A stretch of 64,000 nt of DNA from Zobellia uliginosa. Lineage in GTDB: Bacteria; Bacteroidota; Bacteroidia; Flavobacteriales; Flavobacteriaceae. How positions within the stretch are numbered: position 1 is the first letter of the stretch; each line of letters starts with the position of its first letter. The stretch covers positions 310,001 to 374,000 of the forward strand of contig NZ_FTOB01000004.1 of the NCBI RefSeq assembly GCF_900156625.1. Reading direction: 5' to 3'. The notes beneath the pieces were generated by a model. The model was not told where the DNA came from. It saw nothing but the letters and a program-made list of their open reading frames with translations, and searched no databases. Below, one piece after another: positions 42,922 to 52,700 of this stretch. Both the position numbers and the translations under genes were made by a program.

Positions 42922-43665
42922 ATGTCGGATAACGCCTATTTCAAATTTACGAACAGTGTAGTTGTAGCCCCCTTGTTGGCTATACTCTCGATATGGACGG
43001 TCTTTTGGGTTGAATTGCGCTTTAAAATCAACTTGAACGACTATGGCATATATCCACAGCGGGTCTCGGGCCTAAAAGGCATAATTTTCAGTCCTTTTAT
43101 TCATGGTTCTGTAGAGCATCTCTATAACAATACCATTCCATTGGCCGTATTGACCGCCTCATTGTTTTATTTTTATAGGGGTATAGCCTTAAGGGTACTC
43201 GTTATGGGTATTTTGATTTCCGGACTGTTTACTTGGGCAATCGGTAGGCCCTCTTATCATATCGGGGCGAGTGGCGTTATTTATCTTCTGGCCAGTTTTA
43301 TTTTTTTTAAGGGGATTTTTACAAAGCACTACCGATTGGTAGCCTTATCGCTGATCGTGGTTTTTATCTACGGGAGTATGCTTTGGTATATCTTCCCCAT
43401 AGAAGATGGAATTTCTTGGGAAGGGCATCTTGGGGGATTTTTGGGCGGACTTTTATTGGCTTTCGTGTTAAAGACCGAGGTGCCGCCCGTAAAAAAGTAC
43501 GATTGGGAAAAAGAAGACTATGACGAGGAAGCCGATGAGTTTTTACGGCAGTTCGATGAATACGGAAATTTTATTGAAAAAACTCCAGAACAGGAGGTTC
43601 TCGAGGATTCGGTAAAAATTACATACCACTACAAAGAACAAAAGCCCAATGATTTTTCTGGGTAA
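42922..43665 (+). CDS. Rhomboid family intramembrane serine protease
   Basis: This is a 247-residue membrane protease with about six transmembrane helices. The catalytic Ser is S117 in HIGASGVIYL and the His is H169 in WEGHLGGFLGG. The conserved H66 of VEHLYNN, which shapes the oxyanion hole, is also present. Rhomboids cut transmembrane helices within the bilayer. The C-terminal 60 residues (from about 187) form an acidic cytoplasmic tail (DWEKEDYDEEADEFLRQFDE). It is a single gene between rarA and rlmB, so its substrate cannot be guessed from context. Confidence 0.92.
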   Translation: MSDNAYFKFTNSVVVAPLLAILSIWTVFWVELRFKINLNDYGIYPQRVSGLKGIIFSPFIHGSVEHLYNNTIPLAVLTASLFYFYRGIALRVLVMGILISGLFTWAIGRPSYHIGASGVIYLLASFIFFKGIFTKHYRLVALSLIVVFIYGSMLWYIFPIEDGISWEGHLGGFLGGLLLAFVLKTEVPPVKKYDWEKEDYDEEADEFLRQFDEYGNFIEKTPEQEVLEDSVKITYHYKEQKPNDFSG

Positions 43666-43698
43666 ACCAGTAAATAGGTAAGCCGCTTGTTCCTATAC

Positions 43699-44445
43699 CT
43701 AAGATTTAGGCAAGGTCCTTTGCCGTACCGCTTCATATAGGAATACCGCACAGGCAACCGACACATTAAGCGATTCTATTTCGCCCAACAGGGGCAATTT
43801 GGCAAGGTGGTCGGCCGCTTTTAGGGTAGAGGGGGAGATGCCACGATCTTCAGAACCCATAACTATGGCCGATGGTCCGCTAAAGGAAATATCGTATATA
43901 GAAGTATCGGTCTTTTCGGTCGCTGCCACAACGCTGATTCCACTGGCCTGAAAATAGTAGACGGCGTCTTTTATATGGTCGACCTTTGCGATAGGTACTT
44001 TAAAAGCCGCTCCGGCAGATGTTTTAATGGTATCGGCAGTAACGGGCGCAGCTCCTTTTTTCTGAATGATGATTCCGTCGACACCGGTACATTCGGCAGT
44101 TCTTATAATGGCACCAAAATTACGGACATCGGAAAGTTGGTCAAGTAACAAGAATAGGGGGGCGTCCTTTTTTGCAATAACTTCTTCTACAAGCTCTTCC
44201 AGTTCGTAAAAGGTAATGGGGGAGATATTGGCAACGACACCTTGATGGTTGTTTTGGGTCAGCCTGTTAAGTTTTTCGATCGGAACGTATGAAGTGTTGA
44301 TCCCGTTCTTTCGGATCAATCCTTCAAGCTCACGCGATAAGTCGCCTTTAAGCCCTTTTTGAACAAAGACCTTGTCGATGGGTTCATTGGCGTTTATGGC
44401 TTCTATGACCGCCCGTATACCGTAAATTTGAGTTGTTTTGTGCAT
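43699..44445 (-). CDS. rlmB: 23S rRNA (guanosine(2251)-2'-O)-methyltransferase RlmB
   Basis: This is a SPOUT-class rRNA methyltransferase of 248 residues. An N-terminal L30e-like substrate domain (YGIRAVIEAINANEPIDKVF) is joined to the knotted SpoU domain. Motif 1 is LDQLSDVRNFGAIIRTAE, motif 2 IVMGSEDRGISP, and motif 3 LPLLGEIESLNVSVACAVFL. RlmB modifies G2251 in the peptidyl-transferase P loop; TrmH-like paralogues share the domain, but the length and N-terminal domain fit RlmB. A -7 element ends 5 bases before the ATG, suggesting a leaderless transcript. Confidence 0.92.
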   Translation of the reverse strand: MHKTTQIYGIRAVIEAINANEPIDKVFVQKGLKGDLSRELEGLIRKNGINTSYVPIEKLNRLTQNNHQGVVANISPITFYELEELVEEVIAKKDAPLFLLLDQLSDVRNFGAIIRTAECTGVDGIIIQKKGAAPVTADTIKTSAGAAFKVPIAKVDHIKDAVYYFQASGISVVAATEKTDTSIYDISFSGPSAIVMGSEDRGISPSTLKAADHLAKLPLLGEIESLNVSVACAVFLYEAVRQRTLPKS

Positions 44446-44450
44446 GGACG

Positions 44451-44458
44451 CAAATATA
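44451..44458 (-). promoter_or_regulatory. Promoter -7 element (TATATTTG) abutting the rlmB start codon
   Basis: The - strand reads TATATTTG-CGTCC-ATG, a TAnnTTTG match 5 bases from the start codon, which would give a leaderless or 1-2 nt-leader mRNA. The -33 TTG is not visible. Confidence 0.42.
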
Positions 44459-44536
44459 GGGTATTACAATACTAAATTATTTGATTCCGTTGTAAGAATA
44501 GTTAGTTAGGTTGAAAAAATAACATTCGTAATAGTC

Positions 44537-45334
44537 TTATTCCCAGATTGAGGTCGTGAGCCATAAAACAGCATCATCAAAGTATGGGGCATATTGACAA
44601 AGTTCGTTATGTGTTAGTCCGTTTGCTACCACAAATTCGATTTCGCTTCCCACTTCAACTGACTGTTCTACCCATGTCTGGGTTTGGGATAAAGGGAAGA
44701 GTTCATCATCTTCGCCATGAATTACATATAAAGGTGAGTCAATTTTTCGGGCTTCACCATTTGTATTGGTTGTATTGTAAGAGCTAGCTAGTGGTATACC
44801 TGCGCTAAACACTTCTGGTTGGGTTTCTGCAAAGAACCAACTTCCTATGCCTCCGTTGCTGTAGCCTGTTACAACGACTTTGGTTGAATCGATATTCCAG
44901 TATTTTAATGCAAGGGTTACTATACCCATAACTTGTGATTGGTTAATAGGTTCAAACCACTGATATGTGCCGCCATTCGGACTGACAACAAAAGCATTGA
45001 TTGATGATGTTGCACTTTCTAAATAACAGGAAGTGTTTTTGTGGGCATCAGGGCTGCCACCTGCGGCGCCATGAAGGTTGATGAAAAGAGGTTTCTTTTC
45101 TTCGGAAGGCTTAGGTGCCGTTACTCGAAAATTCCAAAAAAGCCCATTTGGAACTTCTAATCTGAAGTCATTATTGCCTTCTTTGATTTGTAACTCGGAA
45201 AAGCTCTTGTCAACGTCTTCGAAAGTGATTTCTTTAGGTTGAGGGGCGTCATCACTCGAATTTGAGCTACAAGACAAGAAAAGACCTGAGGCTAGTATAA
45301 TGATTAGAGGTTTAAATATTTTTGATGATTTCAT
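44537..45334 (-). CDS. Alpha/beta-hydrolase lipoprotein (PHB depolymerase/esterase-like)
   Basis: This 265-residue lipoprotein has a signal ending in the lipobox FLSC with Cys at residue 22. The fold is an alpha/beta hydrolase: oxyanion region FINLHGAAGGSPDAH, nucleophile S159 in VTGYSNGG, acid D209 or D210 in IHGEDDELFP, and H242 in NGLTHNE, so the triad is complete. It resembles esterase/poly(3-hydroxybutyrate) depolymerase-type proteins that act on extracellular esters. It starts 9 bases after the stop of the T9SS type B gene upstream and is likely cotranscribed with it. The substrate is not known. Confidence 0.85.
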   Translation of the reverse strand: MKSSKIFKPLIIILASGLFLSCSSNSSDDAPQPKEITFEDVDKSFSELQIKEGNNDFRLEVPNGLFWNFRVTAPKPSEEKKPLFINLHGAAGGSPDAHKNTSCYLESATSSINAFVVSPNGGTYQWFEPINQSQVMGIVTLALKYWNIDSTKVVVTGYSNGGIGSWFFAETQPEVFSAGIPLASSYNTTNTNGEARKIDSPLYVIHGEDDELFPLSQTQTWVEQSVEVGSEIEFVVANGLTHNELCQYAPYFDDAVLWLTTSIWE

Positions 45335-45343
45335 AGGTTGTTT

Positions 45344-48070
45344 TTAACGTTTAAGTGTAAAATGTCCTCTCATAATACGGCCATCTGCAAGGGTTAAACT
45401 GAACCAATAATCAGAAGATTCTAAGGTGCGTCCGTTATAGCTGCCGTCCCAACCTTGTGAGGTCGGATCAATTTGGGCAAGGAGACTTCCGTACCGATCA
45501 AAAATGGAGATGGGCTCTTTTGGTAGTTGGGAGGAATCGAAACCTTGTATTTGCCAATAATCATTGTTTAAGTCGCCGTTTGGGGTGAAAAATTTTGGAT
45601 AAGCCAAAACGGAAACTTTTTGTGAGCTAAGTCCACATCCATTTATATTTCTGACGAATACTGTGTGGGTTCCTGTCGGAACGTTTTTAAAAATATTGCT
45701 CGATTGATAGTTGTTTTCATCGTCTAAACTGTATTCAAACGACCTGTTTCGATCCATTATAATTTCGACGGTGTCATTGGACACTTTAATATTTTGTATG
45801 TTGGGTAGTTCTGTTTTTGTGACGGTAATAATACTAGTGGCAGAACAACCCGTGTCATTGGTTACTCTTACCGAATAGATGCCATCTTCTGTAACGTTAA
45901 TGGTTTCTGTGGCCTCGCCTGTCGACCATTCGAACGTGTAGTTGGTGTTTGGGTTACTTGTAATTCCGGGAGATAGAATAGTTCCTTTACCATCTGTACC
46001 ACAAAGTAGTATGTCTTGGGTAGGTGCTATATCGAATTCTTCAATTCGGATATCAAATTTTCCAGACCCATAACAAATATTTTGGTTTTCTACTCGAACA
46101 TAAATAGTACTATTCCTGGAAACAAAGTTATCGGGAAGATAGTCGTTAGAACCAAGTAGGGCTTTGTTTTCGGTAAGGTAAAACTTAATGTTACTATCTT
46201 TCGAAAGGTTTAGTTGAGTCCGTATGGATTCCCTTTTTAAATCAAGATGAAACTCAGCAGTCCCGTCTCCTAAGGCACATCCACTAAGGTCGATAATGTC
46301 TAAAGTTAAGGCTTGTTTTACCTTTAATTTGACCTCGGCATAACTGTGGCATAAGCTGATTGGGTTTATTACCTTGGCTATCAGTACCTCGTCAGGAACC
46401 GTATTTCTATATTCAAAAGGAAGTGCGTTAAGATTGCTTGTGTCCATTTCTGCACTTTGTAAATCCTTGTAATAAAATACGTTTATAATTTGATCGGTAT
46501 CTAGGCTTACGGAAGAATTGATGTTGGCAAGATTAAACTTCTCAATGCCGTTATTGTTTGGAGTATTGGTACATTGGTAATATTCAATTGTATTTGATGG
46601 GGTTTTAGGAGCGTCATAGATAGTGACGGTTTTTGTGATTGGATCGGATATGGTGCCACCTATTGTTTTGGTTAGCGTAACTGTATATTCTCCAGGTTGG
46701 CTGTAAACATGTTTTGGAGATTCTGCATTTGATGTAACACCATCACCAAAATCCCATGATACTGAATCGAATGGGGCATCACCTTGAATGGTAAATTCGG
46801 TTTCATCTCCAAGGCAAACATTTTGAAATTCAAACTTCAAAAGAAACAAAGATTGAACATAGGGAGGGAGGCCTAACTCAGAAAATCTGCCACCAAGAGA
46901 AATAGCATTTGCTGTATAATTGCAAGCAGTTCCTAGGGCTTCGGGGTTATTGATAACCGATAGGCTAGTGCCGGATGCACTTATCGCATATCCTGCACGA
47001 TATATTTTTCCGTCAATAGCCAGTTGAAGGGCCCCAGCTACATTAGAAGATGTGTTTACATCTATGATAGATTGTCTGATGTTACTTGAAGATAGGTCAA
47101 ATTGATACAAAGAACTCCCTAAGGGGCTGCCATCGTCCTTGTAGTTGTTAACTGTGGTGTATAACTTGGATGATTTTGGGGAAAACTCAATTCCGTAGGG
47201 TATTTTGTTACTTAATAAAACTTGCTCATTGCTTACTTTTCCTGTGTTGGTGTCAAAATCGTATAAGAGGACTTTTCCTGTTTGTTTCTGTCTGTCAGGT
47301 GTTTTTGGTCCTGTTATGGTACTGAAATTGGTTTGACTATGGGCGATGCCGACTTTTTTCCCGTCAGGGGATATTTTTAGGTAACCAATTCCATTTTGTT
47401 TATATCCAGTGGGGAAAGCCTCTACTTTGGTCATACTCTTAATCGGGCTTTCATGAACACCGTCTTTATCGATTTTAAATGAATAAAAATAGTTGCCGAA
47501 GTGGGTTAAAACCCATGTAGATTTACCGTTTTCGTGCTGGACTGCGGTCAGTTTTTCCGAACATTTAAGATGTGATTCTGTTGGTTCATTTGGATTGTAT
47601 GTGACAAGATGTATATTTTTTTTAGATGTTACAACGTCACCATATCCGTTGTTGAGGCTTAAATCCACAAGGGTGTAATTTAATCCGTAATTGATATCAT
47701 CTTTTGGTTCGGGTTCGTTTACCGTGAATATATAGTATTCCGTCTGGGATCCGGTTTTTGGGACAATCAAAGCGGATTGTGTGCTCGATTCATGGCCTAA
47801 GAGGCCTTGCCCATTTGGCATAATCTGATGAGTTTTGTCCCAAACTGTTATACCGTCGGTGTAAAATAGGAGGCCACCGTTTTTGTCCGAAATGGTAGCA
47901 CACCCTTCATGGGTCATTAGTTTGCCGTCTAATAAGGGGGAGGGGCTGCCTTCATTAAAATTTAAGCCGGCATTCTCCCCAAAATACCACCTGCTGGCTT
48001 CTCTTTGCGCAAAGACGCTATGAGAGCAGTAGAGTGAAAGAAAGAGTATCAATAGTCTTAAATGCCACAT
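45344..48070 (-). CDS. T9SS type B sorting domain protein with PKD domain
   Basis: This is a secreted surface protein of 908 residues with a signal peptide (about 1-22, ending SVFAQ). The N-terminal part (about 25-405) looks like a beta-propeller: WYFGENAGLNFNEGSP, FYTDGITVWDKTHQIMPNG, KISPDGKKVGIAHS, IEFSPKSSKLYTTV. A PKD domain follows near 415-495 (SVSWDFGDGVTSNAESPKHV, then YSQPGEYTVTLT), then further Ig-like repeats. The type B C-terminal domain starts near residue 826 (FFTPNGDLNNDYWQI, IFDRYGSLLA, GHFTLKR). No PorP/SprF gene is adjacent, so it must rely on one encoded elsewhere. An esterase lipoprotein gene follows 9 bases downstream. Confidence 0.92.
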   Translation of the reverse strand: MWHLRLLILFLSLYCSHSVFAQREASRWYFGENAGLNFNEGSPSPLLDGKLMTHEGCATISDKNGGLLFYTDGITVWDKTHQIMPNGQGLLGHESSTQSALIVPKTGSQTEYYIFTVNEPEPKDDINYGLNYTLVDLSLNNGYGDVVTSKKNIHLVTYNPNEPTESHLKCSEKLTAVQHENGKSTWVLTHFGNYFYSFKIDKDGVHESPIKSMTKVEAFPTGYKQNGIGYLKISPDGKKVGIAHSQTNFSTITGPKTPDRQKQTGKVLLYDFDTNTGKVSNEQVLLSNKIPYGIEFSPKSSKLYTTVNNYKDDGSPLGSSLYQFDLSSSNIRQSIIDVNTSSNVAGALQLAIDGKIYRAGYAISASGTSLSVINNPEALGTACNYTANAISLGGRFSELGLPPYVQSLFLLKFEFQNVCLGDETEFTIQGDAPFDSVSWDFGDGVTSNAESPKHVYSQPGEYTVTLTKTIGGTISDPITKTVTIYDAPKTPSNTIEYYQCTNTPNNNGIEKFNLANINSSVSLDTDQIINVFYYKDLQSAEMDTSNLNALPFEYRNTVPDEVLIAKVINPISLCHSYAEVKLKVKQALTLDIIDLSGCALGDGTAEFHLDLKRESIRTQLNLSKDSNIKFYLTENKALLGSNDYLPDNFVSRNSTIYVRVENQNICYGSGKFDIRIEEFDIAPTQDILLCGTDGKGTILSPGITSNPNTNYTFEWSTGEATETINVTEDGIYSVRVTNDTGCSATSIITVTKTELPNIQNIKVSNDTVEIIMDRNRSFEYSLDDENNYQSSNIFKNVPTGTHTVFVRNINGCGLSSQKVSVLAYPKFFTPNGDLNNDYWQIQGFDSSQLPKEPISIFDRYGSLLAQIDPTSQGWDGSYNGRTLESSDYWFSLTLADGRIMRGHFTLKR

Positions 48071-48175
48071 TAGTAGAATGTTGATTAATAAAAATAGTGA
48101 AAATTAATGAGCCAAGGCATAATTAGGCATTAGAAAATTATGGGGGAAAGTTGGTCTCAATACGTCTGCATTGGT

Positions 48176-48212
48176 AAAAAAAAACCTGCTTATTATATAA
48201 GCAGGTTTCTTT
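48176..48212 (-). terminator. Intrinsic terminator of the susCD operon
   Basis: AAACCTGCTTA (48182-48192) and TAAGCAGGTTT (48198-48208) form a perfect 11-bp stem with a 5-nt loop. On the - strand it runs into nine T residues (48176-48184). It lies about 25 bases past the susD stop and separates susCD from the type B gene. Confidence 0.88.
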
Positions 48213-48234
48213 ATTAAATTTTAGAATATGATTA

Positions 48235-49698
48235 TTATTCTACATCCCAAAAAATTCGAGAAGCTTTAGTGTCTCCTCCCATTGCCTCTGAAGCTGCTGA
48301 GTAGTTGGCACCATTTACAGAAGGTTCGTCAAGAGGATAAGTGTATCTTCTTGGAACCGGTTCACCGGAAATTTCAGGAACGTTCATCTCAGGGAAACCA
48401 TAAAGTCTATAAGTTGTCCAAGCTTCGAATCCTCTATTGAACAGGTGAATCCATTTCTGAACGGCTATTTTTTCTTGCCAAGTAGTTGCTGCGGTTGCAT
48501 ATGCTACTTCAGGTTTAGATAAATAATCCAAAGCAATGGCAGATGGAGGCGTTTCTGTCTCAGGGTCACCAGCATCCCAGAAAACAAAAGAACCAATAAT
48601 GGCATTGTTGTAATGCGCTTCTGCATCAGCAGGAGTTCCGACCAAGTTAAGTTCGGCGGCTTCCGCTAACAAGAATTCAACTTCTGGGTAGTCGATTAAG
48701 ATACCAGGAGTTTCAGGTTGATGAAAGATAGAACCTAGATGCGTGTAGTCTCTGTATGGAGAATTCGAACCGTAGATACCACCGACATAGTCTCCTTCTA
48801 GGTTTTGGTCATAATAAATCCTTCTTCTAGGATCTTCTAGCGCATTCATGATATCCACATTCGTGTTGGCAGGTATAAAATCCTGACGACCACTTTGTAC
48901 CAAATCAACCCATACAGGGTTTGTGTTTGGGTCTGCAGATAAATACTGGAAACTTGCGTTATCGGCGTTAGATGTGAAAACTCCGCCGGCAACAGCTTCG
49001 GTAGCCATTGTTGCGGCTTTGCTAGGGTTTACTTTTGCAATTCTAACCGCTAGCCTCAACTTCAAAGAATTCGCAAATTTAATCCAAGCAGAAACATCAC
49101 CTCCATATATTAGGTCTGATGAGCCAAAAGATGGTTCGCCAACTGTTATCATGCTCATTGCATTATCTAAATCGTCGATTATCGCCATGTAGATATCTTC
49201 ATCGTCGTCATATTTCGGAAGGACATTGTTAATGTCAATAGCTTCTGAAAAAGGTACATTCCCATAAGAATCCACTAACACATGGTAGGTGAAAACTTCT
49301 AGAATAGAAATGATAGCCAATTGATTGTCGATTACGGCAGGTGGTGTTAATTGAGTGTCGGTTAAATTGATCAATCGTCTTGATTCATCAAAGTCACGTA
49401 ATACATCTCTATATAACTCATTCCAATGAGTACCAGGTTGATCATGAGTAATCAGGTTATAATTAGTTTCATCCGTGTAGGTGGTCTCAGTCCAGTGCTG
49501 GGCAAAAAGACGAAAGATGTTGCGGTTGACACTTGTACTTGTCATTTGATCGCTAAGTTGCTTGGTTGCCGCCGCAAATAATGTTTCTGGCGGGGCTTCA
49601 CCGATTTTAGCCTCTTTAGGATCTATATTCATATCTCCAAAATCAGAGCAAGAAGACATAAGTCCAACTGCTGTGAGTAAAAACAAATATTTTTTCAT
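48235..49698 (-). CDS. SusD/RagB family nutrient-binding outer membrane lipoprotein
   Basis: This is a 487-residue surface lipoprotein that captures a nutrient and closes over the SusC barrel. The signal ends LMSSC (Cys at residue 17) and is followed by DFGDMNIDPKEA. The sequence fits the SusD-like_2 group: LAIISILEVFTYHVLVDSYG, NVPFSEAIDINNVLPKYDDD, and LAEAAELNLVGTPADAEAHY, an alpha-helical TPR scaffold. It starts 10 bases after susC stops. No CAZyme, peptidase or regulator is next to the pair, so the ligand cannot be predicted. A strong terminator follows. Confidence 0.93.
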   Translation of the reverse strand: MKKYLFLLTAVGLMSSCSDFGDMNIDPKEAKIGEAPPETLFAAATKQLSDQMTSTSVNRNIFRLFAQHWTETTYTDETNYNLITHDQPGTHWNELYRDVLRDFDESRRLINLTDTQLTPPAVIDNQLAIISILEVFTYHVLVDSYGNVPFSEAIDINNVLPKYDDDEDIYMAIIDDLDNAMSMITVGEPSFGSSDLIYGGDVSAWIKFANSLKLRLAVRIAKVNPSKAATMATEAVAGGVFTSNADNASFQYLSADPNTNPVWVDLVQSGRQDFIPANTNVDIMNALEDPRRRIYYDQNLEGDYVGGIYGSNSPYRDYTHLGSIFHQPETPGILIDYPEVEFLLAEAAELNLVGTPADAEAHYNNAIIGSFVFWDAGDPETETPPSAIALDYLSKPEVAYATAATTWQEKIAVQKWIHLFNRGFEAWTTYRLYGFPEMNVPEISGEPVPRRYTYPLDEPSVNGANYSAASEAMGGDTKASRIFWDVE

Positions 49699-49708
49699 AG
49701 TTTATTTT

Positions 49709-52700
49709 TTAAAATTGAAATTTCAAGTTAAATCCGTATTCTTTTTGAGATGGATGAGCACCAGATTGATATCCTTGAATGTTACCACTACTTAAACCGG
49801 CTTCAGGGTCGGAGTATGGCATATTTTTATCGATAATCCATAAGTTTCTTCCAACAACTGACATTGAAATGCTATTGAAAGGAAGATTGTCGACAAGTTT
49901 CTTAGGAAGTTGATAAGATAGTGTAACCTCTCTAAGTTTCACGTAGCTCGCATCGTAAACATGTAGTGCATTAGGAGCTCGAACATAACCAAGGGCATTG
50001 GCATAGTTGCCCATGCTGGTTCTTGTTGTGTTCGGTGTTCCGTCAGGGTTAACACCTTCAAGTAGAATTCCTCCACCTTCAGAAACTGGGTCTCTTTTTG
50101 GGTTGCCCAATTCGTTTGTACCGGCTGTAATGTCATATATACCGGTTGCATATCCGTACCAGGTATCTAAAGAAAATACATCACCACCCTTTTGTACATC
50201 GATTAAGAAACTAAATGATAGGTCTTTGTAGGTTAATCGGTTTGTGATACCACCTTTCCAATCAGGGTTTATGTCTCCAATTGGTTGTGGGGTGCCATCT
50301 ACAACGTATCTTCCTGTAGTAGGGTCGATTACTTTTTTACCATCAATATAGGTGAAGTTCGATCCCCAGATGCTACCGTATGGCTGTCCAACTGTAGCGT
50401 TGATAGATATACCTCCTTGTAGTGATGCCATTTGAAGGTTGGTTACTTCTTCACCGGTTGCTGGGTTGGTGAAAAGAGAAATTACTTCACTTTCATTCTT
50501 AGCCCAAGTACCGTTAATGGCCCATTCAAAGTCCTCTGTTCTAATAGGGGAAACAAAGGCAGATGCTTCAATACCTTTGTTGTCTACCTGTCCAGAGTTG
50601 ACAACTAATGTGTGATATCCAGTCGCGCGGCTTACGGCTACCGGGTAAATTTGATTTGTGGATTGAGTGCTATAGTAAGCAAGGTCAAAACCAAAACGTT
50701 TATTGGCAAAACTTGTTTCCAAACCTACTTCATAACTCTTTGTAAGTTCGTTAACAAAGTCGGCATTTGATTTTTGGTTGCTTACTGAGAAGAAAGGAAC
50801 CGTGAAATTGGTAGGGTTCGCATAACTGTCATAGACCCTATAAGGGTTCGTACTGTTACCTACTTCAGCATAGTTGGCTCTTACTTTGGCAAAGCTCAAC
50901 CAATCTGCGTTTATCAAGTTTGAAAAAACGAATGATGTAGAAACCGCAGGGTAGAAGAACCCATTGTTTTCCTCAGGTAGGGTGGATGAAATATCATAGC
51001 GACCTGAAATATCTAAATAAAGCAAGTTGTTATAGCCAAAAGACGCGTTTCCGAAGAAGCCGTAATCTTTCAATTTGCCTAAATATTCAGTAGGAGGATT
51101 CAATAGGTTAACTGAGTTACCTAAAGCATATAGTTTAGGGACGGCTAATCCGCCACTGGTAACAGCTCTAATGGATTCAATTCTTTGTTGCCTTGCGGTA
51201 CTACCGACTACACCATCTAAAGTTAGCTTTTCACTTAAGTCAAAGTTGTAATTGAATAAAAGATCGTAATTCAATTCGGTAAACGTTCTGTTGAATCTGC
51301 TGTACTCAGGAACGTCAACACTTCCAGTAGCTATACGGCCTTCCTGTAATTCAGAATAAGTGTCGAGTGAGGTACGACCCGTAATAGTTAACCAATCTTT
51401 CGCTTTGTAAGTTAGGTTAACATTTCCGAAAATTCTGTTACGTGTATCCGATTCATAACTTTCGAATAGAACGAAATAAGGGTTGTTAAGGAAGATAGGT
51501 TTTCTACCGTCTTGTGTTAATGGGTCTCCACCGAAGTTCCAACTAACGTTACGTCCTGTGTCGTAGTAAGCTTTCTCTTGGGCAGCCATATCAACGTTGG
51601 TTTGATACCATTGTCTGTAACTTTGGGCGACGTTTCGTCCGTCATAACCGGTACCGTTACGCCCAGAACCGTCAGTTTTTGTAAATGTGGCCTTAACCCC
51701 AACCGTTAATTTTTCGGATATATCTTGAGACCCGTTAAAATCAACAGAGTTTCTAGTTAACTTACTGTTTGGGTAAATTCCTGTTTGGTCAAGATTAGTG
51801 TATCCTAATCTAAAAGATCCAGTATCACTACCTGCAGAAACAGATATACTGTTGTTAAGCGTAACTCCTGTGTTGAATATATGGGAGAAATCGTTTTTAC
51901 CAGGAGCCCAAGGTGTTGCCTGAAGATAGTTAGGGGACTCAGGATAGAATGCATCCCATTGGTATACAAGAAGGCTAGGGTCGAAGGCGGCACCAAATGA
52001 TGCATCTTCAGTAAAGACGGTGGTTAGGTCATCCAGTCCGTCTCCATCAATGTCTTGTTCGAAGAAATATCCTCCTGGGCCACTATAGTATGCGCCATAA
52101 CCAGCACCATATTCAGTTTGGTACTTAGGGAAGGTATCTTTGTCGTAATTAGACAACGTAACTCCTGAATTAACAGTGAATCCTAAGCCTTTTTTTCTTT
52201 TACCGGTTTTAGTGGTAATGATAATTACACCGTTGGCAGCGCGATATCCGTAAAGGTTAGATGCGGCAGCACCTTTAAGAACGTTGATTGATTCAATATC
52301 CTCGGGGTTGATGTCCATTGCGGCATTACCGAAATCGTATCCACCTCTACCCTGTGTTTGGTCGCTGGTCGTAGTGTCAAAACTTGCGGAACTTGCGTTG
52401 CTAATGTTACTGACAGGCGTTCCGTCAATAACAAATAGTGGTTGGTTGTTACCTGTAATGGATGTGTATCCCCTTAAGATAATGTTTGATGAACCTCCCA
52501 GCGTATTACTTTTTTTAATGTCAAGACCGGCAACTTTACCAGAAAGTGAGTTTACGAAGTTTGTTTCTTTCGCGGTATTGACCTCATCGCCTCCAACGTT
52601 GGTCGTGGCGTAACCAAGAGCTTTTTTCTCTCTTTTAATACCTAAGGCAGTAACTACCACTTCATCAAGTGCCTGTGCATCTTCAGACATTTGAAGGTTG

